Shown piece after piece: positions 1 to 12,438 of a stretch of 64,000 nucleotides of DNA; position 1 is the stretch's first letter; each line of letters starts with the position of its first letter. The notes below the pieces were generated by a model. That model was not told the origin of the DNA. It worked only from the letters and a program-made list of their open reading frames with translations, and did not search any database. Source of the DNA: Marsupella aquatica (taxonomy: Eukaryota; Marchantiophyta); assembly GCA_973895155.1 (NCBI GenBank), contig OZ316891.1, positions 25,110,001 through 25,174,000 of the forward strand. The letters are read 5' to 3'. The position numbers and the translations under genes are program-made.

Positions 1-1560
1 TAGTGGCGGGATACTCCAGGAGGTAGTGTAATCTTTATTGGGTCATTTATGAGAAAAATTGTGTCATAAATGCCAACAACTACAACTAGGGTCATTAAAA
101 TGGTCATATGGGATGTCATATAAGTCAAATGACTAGACTTGTGGTCATTTGAGGCGTCCCTAATGCTGTCATTTAGGAAAAACAAAAATGACCAGTTTGG
201 GGCTAGTGGCTAGAGGGACGCCCTAGAGTGCCATATGGCCCCACATAGGGCTTGCAACCCGTCCACTAGGTGCTGGACACTCTACTTACTATTCCCCAAC
301 CACTACTTGCACCATAATTAATGTTGAGCCATGTTTTTGCGTTTAGCTAAGGCATGGAAAAATGACTCCCAAGTCATACAACTTTGGAGTGATTTGCCAA
401 AAGCGTCATCATGGATGAATATCTTATATTCCAAAGGAAAATGGAGCCATTTGTTTTGTTTGTCCAAGAGGTAATGCAACACCAATGGAATGGGCATGGT
501 TGTGGTGCTTCCCTCTATGGTGCATGTGCGTGCAGGTTCAAGGTAGAAGAATATTCTAATTTTGCAAGGAATCTAGGGCGGGCTCTTTTTGGAGGTACTA
601 GGGCACAAGTTGGTCATTTATAAAAAAATGGTGTCATAATTGCCAATGACTACAAGTAAGGTCATTAAAACAGTCATCTAGGATGTCATATAAGTCAAAT
701 GATTGGACTTGTGGTCATTTGAGGCATCCTTTGTGCAGTCATTATCAAGAAGCACAAATGACCAGTTTGGGGCTAGGGGCTGGAGGTTGGCCCTTGAGTG
801 CCATGTGGCCCCACATAGAGCTGACAACCCCTCCACTAGGTGTGGGACACTATACTCATTATTGTCCAACTACTAGTTGCGTATTGAACACCTTGGAACC
901 ATGTTTAAATGCGTTTACTTAAGGGATGATGGAACTTTGGAGAAATCACTCCCAAGTCATACAACTTTGGAGTGATTTGCCAAAAGTTGTACCATGGAAG
1001 CATACCATACTATCCAAAGGCAAACAAAACATATTTTGTCTCTCCAAGAGGAAGTGCAACACCGATGGAATGGGCGTGGTCATGGTGCTTCCCTCTATGG
1101 TGTGTGTGGATTCAAGGTAGAGGAATATTCCACTTTTTCAAGGAATCTAGAGAGAGCTCTCTTTGGAGGTACTAGGGCCTTCATTGGATCATTTGTGAAC
1201 AATGGCGTGTCATAAATGCCTATGATTACAAATAGGATCATTGAAATGGTCATATGAGATGTCATATAAGTCAAATGACTAGAATTGTTGTCATTTGAGG
1301 GGGTCCCTTGTGTAGTCATTTAGGAGAAGCACAAATGACCAGTTTGGGGCTATGGGCTGGAGGTCGGCCCTACATAGAGCTGGCAACCTGTCCACCGGGT
1401 GCATGACACTCTACATACTATTCTCCATGCACTACTTGCAACATAAACACCTTGGAATATGGGGGTTCTCTTTTGGAGGTACTTGTGCTTCATTGGGCCA
1501 TTGATGAACAATGCTAGGTCATAAATGCCAATGACCTTATATACTTAGTGTCATTGTGGC
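1..1560. repeat. 573-bp tandem repeat, three to four copies
   Basis: The segment GGTCATTT..GTGTCATAA..TGCC recurs at about 39, 612, 1185 and, after an internal deletion, 1493, which gives a unit of about 573 bp. Each unit is rich in GTCAT/ATGAC words. Short ORFs in it (411-623, 994-1215) are the same repeat read through and are not convincing genes. The word content matches the subterminal repeats at 6,930-7,607, so I take this as the left subterminal region of CACTA-2. The left end lies outside the window. Confidence 0.75.
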
Positions 1561-4500
1561 TATGAGGAGAGAGGTTAAAATGACCAAATTGGGCCAGGGC
1601 TAGAGGTCCTATACTTGACAGTCGCCCAAACTATTATTTTACCCAACAAATAGTCTCCCTTATGAGGGTTTGCGTCCTCCATTCTACAAAATCTCCCTTA
1701 TGAGGGGTTGCGTCTTCCATTCTACACTGTGATTTGTGGCCGTGAACAATTTTCTAAAAATAATGCAACATTGGTGGGATACCATGTTTTAGACTTTGTC
1801 ATGTAGATCATTTAATTAATGAGCAGGGTAATAATAAATCCTTTGTGAGGGAAAATCGTAGGTCTTCTAGCAATTTGGAAGTGTTTACATTGACTGTGAA
1901 AATGGCAAACAATCACACAACTTGACTTACAAATCTTAAAAGGGATGGAATTGCTGTTTACACCTCCTTTGCACCCCATTTACAGCTGGTTCATAGGGTC
2001 TATAAGTCAAGACTTCCTCTATTGTAAATATACTGGCTACTTCTCCTTTCTAAATTGACTTTGGAATTCAACTTTTGCTTTCACGGTCATCCAAATTGAC
2101 TGGGGTGTCAGTCTACTAAAACCAACCCTTACACTACCTAGCTTTACACTGGTTACCATCAGTCTACCGGTCCATAAGGAGTGATTATAGTGTAAAACGG
2201 CTTCTACTACTTGCCTTTGTATTTTCAAAATCCCCACTCATGGGAAACGTCATGCGCGCTCGGATCTTGGGGTGCTGCCATACTTTCAAGCTCCCGAGCG
2301 TGCTCCCAAGCTGTGGAGACTGGACTTAATGTCCTATCACTTCGACATGTTCACTGCATCACAACAAATTTGCTCATTGTTCTGTCCTCTAGATGATTCC
2401 ATGGCTTGATCCACATTCTTTAGAATGTTGCGAGATTTGTTTCAACTACTGATTCTTCCTCTACTCCATTCGACTACGCGCTTTCAATTTGACTTCTTTC
2501 CCATCTTTCCTGGCAGGCTCTTGCAAAGATAGGCCGCCGCTTCAATTTGTATCAATGTTCCCTGCTTCGTCATGCTCTCCGCAATCAGCCGTTCGTTGCA
2601 ATGTCCAAAATAGCTGCCTTTAATTTTTGCTCTGCCCTTACTTCGCAAATTTCCAATTTGATCTTGGGGCAGGTAGACTGAGTTTATGTATGAATACATG
2701 AATCAGTAGCGGCGGTCTGAGAAGTTTCCATGACGTTCAAAAAGTTGCGAGCCTCAATGGAAGGAGTGCCACTCAGGTAACACATTGTTCACTTATTGTG
2801 GCTGTGAGAAATCTTCAAAGCTTTGCAGATGGTTCACGTAAGCTTTCCTACGCACAAGGGCCCTAGTCTTACTACTTGGTTAGTAGTTAGAAGTCAATTT
2901 TCCTCCTCGACAAGCGTAGGACGAGTTTCTCTTGCCCAAGTGCCTGGGTAGTGCACTCGGTTTCAACAGGGGCTGCAGATTGATGAGAGATTGATATTGA
3001 TTTAAGAGTTCACACAAATTGGGGGATCAAATGCTGATGATCTTGAAAGAGGTTTTGTGAGAGTTCTTGTTAAATACGTCCCCATTCTAAATTTCTGTTA
3101 TCTAATCTTCTGATCCTTCTATGCCACATGTATGCAAGTCTTGAGCTTAACATTGTTGGTCGTGGGCTTAAGGAATAATTGTTTGGATAAGTACTTTAAA
3201 AGTTGTAGTATTCCACTTGTGAGACCGTGCAGCCAGTCTTTTGCAATGAGATAAATTCAGAAAGGTCTTACGTATTGAGCTTTTTGACCTTGGCAGGATT
3301 GTTTTCTAATAACCTTTGTTGAGTACAACAGCAACAGAAATGACACACTCCACGGTAGGTTTGATTCTATTTTAATCAATTGGCTGGCTGCAGCTGCGAG
3401 TATCTTGCTATTGCACCCCAAGGTCACTAGTTTGCAATTGCATCGAGCTATCTCCGTCTGTTTTCTCCAGGCAGCTGCTGCCTTGGTTTTGACCTCACAG
3501 ATTTCAGAGGAAACTGGGAACATGAACAAACTACAGTACAATACTTTGGTGTGGACTATTGAAGGGGAAGCTGCCTTCCAGGGTTTAAGGTTTCTTTCTG
3601 CCTCCCCAGCGTTCCATGACAATGGCAGAGCACATTGCCAAGAGAAGAATGCCTTTGGGTATATTGCTGAGTGCTCATCCATTAAGTGCGCACCTCCATT
3701 TGTCTGGATTGGGGAGAAAGGGAAGCTCTTAGTGCCTGAAGAGTATCTTACATTCCTCACAGTCTGCCAATAAAAAAGTTATTTGTGAGGGCAAAACTAA
3801 CATGGATGGCAGATGTTCAATTAATCAATCCAAACATACACAAGAAACTAGAAAACTTACCGGAGGCCACTAGAAGCTTGGGAACTGACTGTAGGCCACT
3901 AGAAAGAAAGAAAGGCCACTAGAAACATTTTTGTTTGGACGGTAGAGTCTCGAGAAGTGGAAATATTGCAGTATCCTGGGGCGCCAAAGATTTAAAACTA
4001 CCAAGAAATAACATGGCAGATGTGTAAGAAATCAGAAGCAGCACTAGTCAAAATCAAGGACAAGTTACGCTTGTCTACGATAGAGTTGGAGAATAAAATA
4101 ACAAGGAGTCTCCATTTGAGTCACTAGAGGCCCCTAAATAAAGCGGAAAGGTATCCCTAGAGGCACCTGGAAGACAAACCAAAAGGTTCTACCTTTGGGC
4201 ATATATACCTGTTTAGTAGAAAAGTACGTGATTGTCTGGTCCTCACTATGCCGACAGGTTGTTTGAATTTGTGATGAATTTGTGATGGATATTTACTTCT
4301 GATCATTTACATCTCTGCCAACATCAACAGTCTTCAGTTTGACAACTCACTCGTTTGACCCAGATGAAACATTTTGAGAGAGTAAAGACGTAGATTAGCT
4401 CGCAGTCATTACCTTGCTATTGAAGTGTAGGATCCTGAATATATAGAACAGCGTATCTGATTGTGCTTTCTCAAAGTGTCATTAAATGTGTAAAGTGTTT

Positions 4501-6929
4501 CTGCCAACATCAACAGTATTCAGTTGCCTGGGCTTTTATACTGATCGGATATATATCATCAAGATTCCTCCATGTCGGAGAGAAACGCCTGTTTATACGA
4601 CTCACGTATAATATTCAACTCTTAACGCCCAAAAGAGGTTGGACTCATCTCTTTTTCAGCCTGGGACACTTTCTCGTCTCCCCATACTTCTTCCCCGACT
4701 TCTTCAAGTCCTGCTCAGTTCGTGAATGATCTTTCTTGCCGCCTGCACTTATCTGCATTTGCCTTGCTTTCAGACAAGTTACACTTTTATTAAAGGTCAT
4801 CTCTCTTTATTGTATTGCTTTTCCATTTAAGACAGCATTGTCCCCACTACTGCTTGTCTCCCGGCTGAGCTTCTTTATTGCCTGCTATAATTTATATCAA
4901 TTTTTTGCTCACCTGCATGAACTTGTTGTTCTGGATTTATCGTCGAGCCTTCTGCCTAATAGGCTAGCTAGCTACACGGTCTGCCATATTTCTTGTCCAC
5001 AAGTTCAGCTTTGAATAAATGGCGTCAGAGCATCTCTACTGTAGTGATCTTCTCTTTTTCATAGGGAATCAAAAAATTCTCTATCTTCATTGGCTTTTTG
5101 AATGGCTGGCGATGAAACTTCATTATTGACAAGTTCTCTTCCTCTCTACTTTCCCGTTTTCTTTATATAGCGGGCTCATTGTTTGACGTAAAGTTGTTGG
5201 CATTTTCAGCTTGAGTTAATACTGAACCTTGCTCCTATGGATGTCATGTCCTACAACAGGTTATATTGATGGTGACATTGGTCAAGAGCTGGACTCACGC
5301 CTTTTAAGATAAATAGGATTGAAGAACGTCAAGGCAATGAGGTAGTGCTTAAACTCTTTTAGCTAAGTGCTCTCACATATAGATTGCTTTATCTAAGCCT
5401 GGAAGAATACTGTAGATCTGAGCTGTGAGAAGACTCTACTATAGAGATTTGATTCAAACACGTTTGTGATTATTCAGTTCAAGAACAGTTGTGGAAGTTA
5501 ATAATTACTGACTAAAACCTTTCCCAGTTATATCTCAAGTTATATGAATGTGAAGTTTTGACAATTGCTAGGTCCCTTGTTTGCTTGACTATTTGTGTCC
5601 GCTAAGCTGACTTCAGGTTATGTTTAATATGGAGTCAAATAAGTTGCGGATATGGTACCTGGCAAGCCTTGTTACATTCTGACTGGAATCGTTCTATATT
5701 TTTTTAGCAAAGCCAACGGAGGATCCCTTGGAGATCAAGAAGGTGCATAAGATGCTGGGAACTTTACCTGTTGGAAAGGTTGATACCCTCAGTGGAGGAA
5801 AAGTTGAATTGCATCCTCGATAAACATAAGGTGACTGCCCTCAGTATTGTTTTCAAAGAAATAGATTGATAGACTTGAAGTTCAGTCACTGTTATAAAAA
5901 TACCAGACAATGTACTTTAATTATTTAGTATGGTATAATTAAGGAACTCTAGGATTTGGTTGATGAAATGGATCAGTTCTTAAAGATTGAAGGTTAGAGG
6001 ACATTGAAAGTTTAGGGCCAGCTATAAGTGTCAGACTTAGGAGTCTTCTTGGTCGAGGTCAAGCTCTTCTCAACAATTAATCTGCTTGTATTTGGTGAAT
6101 CTCTCTATATATATCGATATAAGGGACAACTACTGCCTCTGACTTCTCCTCCTGTCTAATTTACACAGCCATAGTGATGTACTCTATATCATGCATTTGG
6201 AATTTGAGAAAAGTTCTGAGCTCTTCTTGTTTTCCTTTTGCAGAATGATGACATTGTATTATATGCAAGCTCAATTTGAGTCTGATGAGAGTTTGGGATG
6301 ACTGGAAGTCTGCAATGTACGTACAATTTACCAAGAACTGGATCCTTTTGGGCAGGTAGTGTTCATGATTAATTGCAAATGAAACAACAGGACCTCGAGC
6401 TTACCTTTTGAACATTGCAAGTTGCAATTGCCATTATGAGTTTGCAAGCCTAATGAATGACGGGTGCATTTCTAGCGAGTGAGCCAATTGGAATTGGAGA
6501 ATTTCAACTCCTCTGTAAGTCTCTGATCGCACTCCCTTGTGTGGTATGTATGTCTTGGAATACCTAGATTACATGGTTTATGGGACTACAAATTCACAAC
6601 CAGCTACGTAGTCTCAATGTGATGCATTTTTTGCTCATATGACCTGTATTTTCCATTTGCTGATACAGGAGCGGGAAACTACAAGCTACCTGACATGAAA
6701 GGGACAACCACACTGTGGAATTCCAGATTGCTTAAGAAGCAATTGTTGTAGATTTTAGGGATGCAGCTCCTATACAAAGTATAATCATAAGTTTTTTGAT
6801 TCATTTGTTGATCACAAGCTTGATTGCTGGAGAATAGGATTAGATGCTCAACAGTATTCCAGTGTAGATCATTGATGAAATATTGTATGACACTCAAAAT
6901 GACATTATAAATAATGTGCATTATGATAT
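1561..6929. other. CACTA-2 interior, no gene recognised
   Basis: This 5.4-kb stretch is AT-rich with only short ORFs. The longest are overlapping 122- and 167-codon frames at 3,405-3,773 (+) and 3,257-3,760 (-), neither with a motif I recognise. A stretch at about 5,709-5,830 has an acceptor-like TTTTTTAG and an open frame, and could be an exon remnant, but I cannot name it. It may be intronic or captured sequence carried by CACTA-2. Confidence 0.4.
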
Positions 6930-7607
6930 CCAAAATGAGTCCATCATGTATGACATTCCAAATGAAATTATAAATGATGTGTGTTGTGACATCATTTTAA
7001 TGACGCCTTCTCAAGTCATTTCCGTCATTGGAAAATGACATCTTTTATGACTGTCCAAAATGACTAATGAAATACGTCATTTTTTACAGATGAAAATGAC
7101 TAATGAAATACGTCATTTTGGACAGATCCAAAATGTCCAAAATGACAACTAAGTATATCCATGTGTCTATCACACAATGATCCACATGGTGGCTAATGAT
7201 TTGTGAGAGCTTTTGTCATTTTAGACATGTCTGAAATGACAAGAATTTATTGCCCCATGTTGATTATGAAAGATGCCACATGTCTATGGTTCATTTGTTC
7301 AAAATATGGGTCATTCTGGACATGTCTAAAATGACATATTATTTGTTTAGTGGTTGGACACATGGCTTTTTTTTAATTGGTGACGGTGACCGTCAATGGT
7401 GAACGGCACAAGACCATTGATGACACTTTTTTACGTCATTTTGGACTGTTGGTCATTTTGGACCTTTGGTCATTTCTAGTAATTTTGGACAATAACCAAT
7501 GACCATGGGATTTTTGCGTCATTTGTCCGATAGGACCATGACGCATTTGTCCAATGCAACATGTCTGGAAAGACACAAACAAATGTGTCATTGGTTTGAT
7601 GAAAAGA
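6930..7607. repeat. CACTA-2 right subterminal repeats (GTCATTTTGGAC words)
   Basis: Direct and inverted copies of GTCATTTTGGAC / GTCCAAAATGAC occur every few tens of bases (for example about 7,050-7,145, 7,217-7,240, 7,310-7,335 and 7,430-7,480). The pattern fits the clustered short subterminal motifs bound by TNPA-type proteins in En/Spm elements. It is broken at 7,607 by the nested element and resumes at 11,449. Confidence 0.6.
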
Positions 7608-7780
7608 TGTCGCGCCCCTAACCCGGGCCTTAAATCCAGTTTAGTGCCATGGCGCGACCTCGACCACCAGTAGGGGTGAGGGTTCGGGCAAGGAGGTGTG
7701 TAGTGACCTCAATTAGCCCTAAGTCGGGCTAAGTCGATATACTTACCGGTATAACACCTGAATAATTTGTACTAGTCATA

Positions 7781-7810
7781 GGTATATTTGTTTTCCACCG
7801 CTGGAATATT
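7781..7810 (-). other. conserved 3' hairpin of the TGT..ACA family, degenerate copy
   Basis: The motif GGTATATTTG..TTCCACCGCTGGAAT is the degenerate form of a hairpin that is clearer at 46,661, 53,972 and 60,291. It lies about 170 bp from the element's 3' terminus. Confidence 0.5.
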
Positions 7811-8573
7811 CCCTCAGTTAGTGACTCGGACTAACTCCCGGCTTGGGGCCTTTCAAGCCATCGACACGATAGGACCTTGTGACATACAATGAGTGGCAAT
7901 CCCTACCATTAGTCCGCACCCGGTACGTCCCTTAAAATAGCGCCTTTACCCAGCCAAAGCATACACACAACACCAGTTACTTGCAGAACATTAGGGGGAA
8001 AAGACTACATTTACTCAGCGAAGCATCAGTTTACATGGTTGACTCGACTTCAAAGGGGGTCAGCAGGCCCAACGGCAGCTGATGCCCAGTCTCTACGAGG
8101 CCCTGCCTCGCACTTGCCCAACAAGCTCGACTTTGGCTCTCACTCCTTGGTGCGCTCTGACCCTGCTCAGGCCGGGACTCCCCGTGCCTTACCTTCCCTC
8201 TGCTGAGATAACTAAGCCTTCTCCCCCTCCCTTAGCGGAAGGGGAAGCCTAAATACAACATTTGCGGAAGAGAACCGGAGGATACTGCCTTCCGGGATAC
8301 TACCTACTGACTACTGGCCGCGCCGCACTGACCGGTTGACCGTTGACGACAAGGTGCCGACCGAGATGGCAACGGCCAAGCCAACTGACTAATTCCAGTC
8401 TGTTGATGGACTCCATCCTACGTTGGCTGATCCTAACTGATCCGGCCCTAATTCTTCTTACTGCCGCTAATCGGCGCCTAATGACAGTCATTCTGTCATT
8501 ACGCCTAACCAAAAGATGCCGTTGACTTAACTGCTTCGCGCGGCGCCTGCTTCCGCCCTTCGCTAACCACCCC

Positions 8574-10889
8574 TTACGTGTGTGCAGTGGTCGGACCAGG
8601 GTTGGTCCCCTTGTCGGGACGAGACCTCGAGCCGCCTTGATCAGAGGTGGGCCCAGGTTTTCCCCGCTGGAGGATGAGCAGGGTAATGCGGTCTTGCAAG
8701 GCCTTGTTATCCCGTACCGCCTCCTCCGCCTCATTTGCAGCTTCATCGGCCTCGGTCTGGAGCCGCGTCACTTCCAGATTGAGCTGGTCGATGGAGTTGC
8801 GATGGATCTGGTCCTGTGCTAGCAATTTATCTCGCTCGGCGGAGAGACTAGCCACCTGCTGTGCTGCCTGCAGGAATTGTTTGTTGAGGTCGGTCAGGCT
8901 GGTAACCCGAGCTGAAGATTCTGAGCGTAATTGAAGCACGGTGTCATCCAGCTTCTTGAGTTCGACCTGCGCTCCGCTTAACTCCTGGTTTAGTCCGTCC
9001 CTCTATTCGACGGTGCGGACTAACTCCTCGCGGTGATTTGTTGCCTCCTCCTCGAGGTGTTCTACCAGCATCTGGAGGCGCCCGATCTCATTCCCCTTCG
9101 CCATGAGTTCTTCTTCCAGGCGGTTTACGATCCGTGGTTGGTGCTCTAACATGAAGAAGGTTGGTTGAAAGTACGCCGAGACTTGTTGTCCGATGTACGT
9201 CGCCAGCTCCCCAGACATAGTCTGGCTAAACTTCTGGACCAGGTCGTAGGCCATGGTCCCCGGGGCTACTTGGTAGTCCTCCATCCTCTGGGGTAGCGGT
9301 GGGTCCTCGGGTGGAGCAACAATCTCCTCTGTAGTCAACGCTGGGGAGGGGAAGATATCTTCAGGTGGTGGAGGGATTGGGGGTGGTTGTACTGCGGGTA
9401 GTGGAGGTTCAACGGAAGGGGGCGGCGGAATTTCCACAGGGGGTGGTGGCGGAGTATTAGTCGGGGCTGCCGGCTCGGGGTTTGCCCGAGGGACGGTAGT
9501 CCGCGTCGTTGGGGTTGCCTCCTCTGAGGCGGGGGCGACGTTACCCGGGGCTGAGGTGGCCATATTCTTTCCTCTGGCCTCCCGCCGTGCCTTGTACCAG
9601 GCGAGGATAATGGCGATATGACTTCCCAAGTACGTCTTCCCCCCAATAGCCATACCACCCTGAGCCCGCTTTAGCTCCCTCGAGAATCTTCGGTAGAAGA
9701 ATTGGGCCCAGTTCCATCGTTTGTACTGTTCCACCTGCATGATCGTGCAGAGGGAAATCTCGGATCGCGGCTCAATCATGTGTAGGGTAGTCCGTATGAA
9801 GTTAAGCCGCTCCATACAGGTTAAGTTGGTGCATGCCCCCTGCTTGTATCCGTTGTCCGTCTTACCCTCGGGTTTGAAGTGCCGCGGCGTATACTCCTTA
9901 TCCCAAATTCGTATTTCCATCGGCACCGGTCCGGTTGGTAGGCAAAAGATTTGCGTTAACCGATGCTCCGTGAGTGATAAGTCCTGCCCCGAAACCTTGG
10001 TGGTCGATGCGTCAGTGTTGAAATTGGCGATGAACTCACAAATCTCCTTCGACCCGGCGGCGCATGGCCTCCATAGCAAGTGGGCAAACCGCTCCAACTG
10101 ATGCTCCTTGAGATAGTCTGCATGTTCGAGTTTCTTGATCGCGATCCAGACTACTTTGGGGACGCGGATTACCTGTAATAAGTTGGACTTTGGGTTATCC
10201 AGGGGCCGTCGGGTCTGGTTGGTCGGGGGGTTTTCCGGGGCAGGTGCAGGTGCGGCGTCGGCCCGTGTTGTTGGCTCGGGGGCCGTCGTAGTCCTTGGCC
10301 GCTTACGAGGACGCTATTCGAGTTGCGGACTAGCTCGCTCGGAACCCGAAGAGCACTCCGTGTTGATTACTGGACGGACGTGGGACTGGTTCGGCGGTAC
10401 TCCGGTGGTCATCGGCTGAGGCACTGGTGGTATCGGGGTAGCCATGTCCCAGTTGAAGGCATTGGAGCTTTCCCCGAGGAACGTAAGATTACGCGCCGCT
10501 TCCCGTTGTCTGCTGATGTCTTCCTGGCGCTTTTCGGCTGCGATCTGCTGGTCTAGGTACCCCGGAATCTTGTCAAACTCTGCTTGAGTAAGCCGCTGGT
10601 TGCCCTTCAGCTTAAAGAACTTCGCTGGAACCTCCAGAATCGCCTCAGCTACCGATCTAAGCCCTTCCTCGCTGAGGTATAGTTCGTTGATGTAGTCTCA
10701 CAGCTCGTTGTAGCTGGAATCCCTGGTGGTGGCTATCCTTTCGCAATTAACCAGTGCCACCTTGGTCACCAGCTTTGCGTATCTTCGTTCGTAAGCGGCT
10801 TTCTCGGGGCAAGAGTACCAGTAAGTCTCGGAGAACTTAGCACCTACCTCGCCAAACAAGGTCCAAAATCCCAAGGCTGTGAGGGTCAT
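8574..10889 (-). pseudogene. gag-like coiled-coil protein of element B, broken by three stops
   Basis: One minus-strand frame runs from ATG at 10,889 to 8,574, about 770 codons, interrupted by stops near 10,698, 10,318 and 9,001. In order it shows an N-terminal region, a proline-rich basic linker (about 10,150-10,400), a conserved core (about 9,590-10,150) with motifs such as LSLTEHRLTQIFCLP, LHMIEPRSEISL and IGGKTYLGSHI, a second proline-rich linker (about 9,290-9,540), then a long coiled coil rich in E, Q, L and A. The same order occurs in the gene at 56,950. The layout resembles the ORF1/gag-like proteins of Athila-type plant retroelements, but I see no protease, reverse transcriptase or integrase. 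The role may be nucleocapsid-like or DNA-binding, which is inference. Length is near the related copy, so only point lesions separate it from an open gene. Confidence 0.7.
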
Positions 10890-11448
10890 ACTAACCTCGT
10901 AGTCTGGTTTGTTGAGTCCACGTTCCCACCCGGCTGGTCCTCTGTCTCGTGGAGGCCTTGCTCGTCCTGACTAAATCTCGCCACATTCCGCGCTTCTCCC
11001 TCGATAATCTCCTTGTAAAGGTCGACTCGATTCGATCAGAAAGGCGAGGGGATGACAACGTCCGCGAATTCAAAGAAAGGTAGACATGAGCAAATGGCCC
11101 GCAGCACCATCGGCTCCTCTCTTATGGAGGTGCCAGGATGAGCCCGAGCGTGAGAAGGCCAGGCCGTTTTGGTCATTGATAGCGAGCTGAAGTCGGCGCC
11201 TTGGTCCCAGCGTGATTCTTCTAACTGATTTTTACTCCGCTGCCGCCACCGTACCTCGGTCGCGCGTAATAATCCCCTTCCTGAACTCGTAATGATTCCA
11301 TCATTTTAACCTACTCCTAATCTAATCATAATGGCAACAGACGGCTATACGTGCTATTCTACACTAGGGCTACGGTCCTAATGACCGTATAAGTCCTAAT
11401 CTACGACCTGGTTTTGGTCAAGTGACACGTTACCCGTGTCACAAAAGA

Positions 11449-11500
11449 CCATGTCAATAGTCATTGTTACAATCATAAATAACCCTGTTTTCTACTAGTG
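11449..11500 (+). repeat. right terminus of CACTA-2
   Basis: After the AAAGA duplication the GTCATT-rich CACTA-2 sequence resumes and ends with CTGTTTTCTACTAGTG. The next base (11,501) is in the coiled-coil reading frame of a TGT..ACA element. Confidence 0.65.
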
Positions 11501-11943
11501 AGTTGGTCCGCATCTCCAAACAACGGGATGGACTAAACCAGGACTTGCTTAAGGCTCAGGCTGACGTTACGGGACTCGAAGCCACCGTGCTTCAGCTTCA
11601 AGTAGAGTCCTTGGCTTGGGTTAATAGCCTGACGGACCTGAACAACCAGTTTGTTTAGGCTGCCCAGCAGGTCAACGTTATCACCGCCGATCAAGATAAG
11701 CGGTTGGCCCAAAACCAGGCCAACCTTAAGACAATTGGCCAGCTCAACTTGGAGGTGGCACGGCTCCAAAAGGAGATTGACAAAGTCTCCAATGAGGCAG
11801 AGGAAGCAGCGCGGGATAACAAGGCCTTGCAGGAGCAGATTACATTGTTGGTAAGCCAGCGGAGCAGGGCGGGAAACGCCTATGATCAGGGTGGCTCGAG
11901 GCCCCAGCCTGACAAGGGGACAAACCCTAGACCGATAGTGTAA
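11501..11943 (+). pseudogene. C-terminal coiled coil of a gag-like protein, 5'-truncated
   Basis: An open frame of about 147 codons with one internal TAG (about 11,656) ends at 11,943. It aligns with the C-terminus of the element B protein: shared segments include RDGLNQ, SLTDLN, QLNLEV, RDNKALQ and the end DQGGSRPQPDKGTNP. The upstream part was separated by the CACTA-2 insertion. A strong heptad-like pattern of L, I, V, E, K and Q indicates a coiled coil. It cannot be expressed from its own start in this arrangement. Confidence 0.65.
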
Positions 11944-12438
11944 CGCGCGTGAGGGGTTTAGCAGTGGGGGCAATCAGGCGACTGCACAGCGCAACCGGCG
12001 GCAAAGGCATCTTTTTGAGTTAGCCATAGTGACAGAATAGCTATCATTAGGCACCAATTAGTGGCATGGTAGGCGAGATTAGGACAAAGTTAGTTAGGAC
12101 CATCCAGGGTAGGATAGGCGACAATCAACAAGCTAAGACAACTGGCAACAAGACTTAGATGTAGCGCTGCGGTTGGCGACCCTTGCCACTGATAGTCAAC
12201 AGGACAATGGGCAGGCGATCAACAACGTCAGTAAGTAGTTAGTTAGGTAGGCTTGGGCCGAGGGAGGTAGCATCTCCCCCGCCCATTGGCAAATAGTATT
12301 TAGGCTCCCCCTTCTGCTAGTATGGGAGAGATGCTGGTGGCTTATTTCAGTTAGGAAAAGCATGGTGCACGGGAGTCCCGACCTGCAAAGGATCAAAGAG
12401 CACTAAGGAGTGAGAGCCAGAGTTGATCTTGCTAGGAG
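11501..12438 (+). mobile_element. TGT..ACA element D, 3' fragment
   Basis: The sequence matches the 3' half of element B in the opposite orientation. It carries the coiled-coil C-terminus, then non-coding sequence with the shared GGGAGTCCCGACCT motif (about 12,370; compare 59,868 and the complement at 8,172 and 47,349). The 5' part lies to the left of CACTA-2, outside the window. Similarity to the other family members is lost near 12,438, before the 3' terminus, so this copy is truncated. Confidence 0.65.

Larger units (their letters stand above)
7608..11443 (-). mobile_element. TGT..ACA element B (3,836 bp), nested in CACTA-2
   Basis: Direct reading gives exact borders. The 5-bp duplication AAAGA (7,603-7,607 and 11,444-11,448) flanks a segment that begins TGTCGCGCC and ends CGTGTCACA on the plus strand. 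The element reads right to left: its 5' end begins TGTGACACGGGTAACG, as does the plus-strand element starting at 63,504. The two ends are not long terminal repeats of each other, and I find no copy of either end elsewhere inside it. It encodes a gag-like coiled-coil protein (8,574-10,889) homologous to the one at 56,950-59,578. A conserved hairpin lies about 170 bp from its 3' end. The class is uncertain: TG..CA ends and a 5-bp duplication suggest an integrase-type mechanism. Confidence 0.8.
1..11500. mobile_element. CACTA (En/Spm) element CACTA-2, right part, with nested insertion
   Basis: The right terminus reads TTTTCTACTAGTG, ending at 11,500. Its complement begins CACTAGTAGAAAA, the standard CACTA terminus. 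Next to it is a block rich in GTCATTTTGGAC-type direct and inverted repeats (6,930-7,607 and 11,449-11,500), as expected for subterminal transposase-binding sites. A TGT..ACA element (7,608-11,443) sits inside it. CACTA-2 itself is inserted in a third element whose coding frame resumes at 11,501. No transposase gene is recognisable in 1-7,600, so this copy is likely non-autonomous. The left end is not in the window, so the target duplication cannot be checked. Confidence 0.6.

Noticed and set aside
3257-3773. Overlapping ORFs of 167 and 122 codons on opposite strands
   Set aside because: No recognisable motif, no second copy in the window, and both strands open over the same stretch, which is common by chance.
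5709-5830. Possible exon after TTTTTTAG with an open frame
   Set aside because: Two frames are partly open, no family match came to mind, and no linked exon was found.
7608-11443. Element B as an ordinary LTR retrotransposon
   Set aside because: The ends differ, no internal copy of either end exists, and no polymerase or integrase domain is seen.
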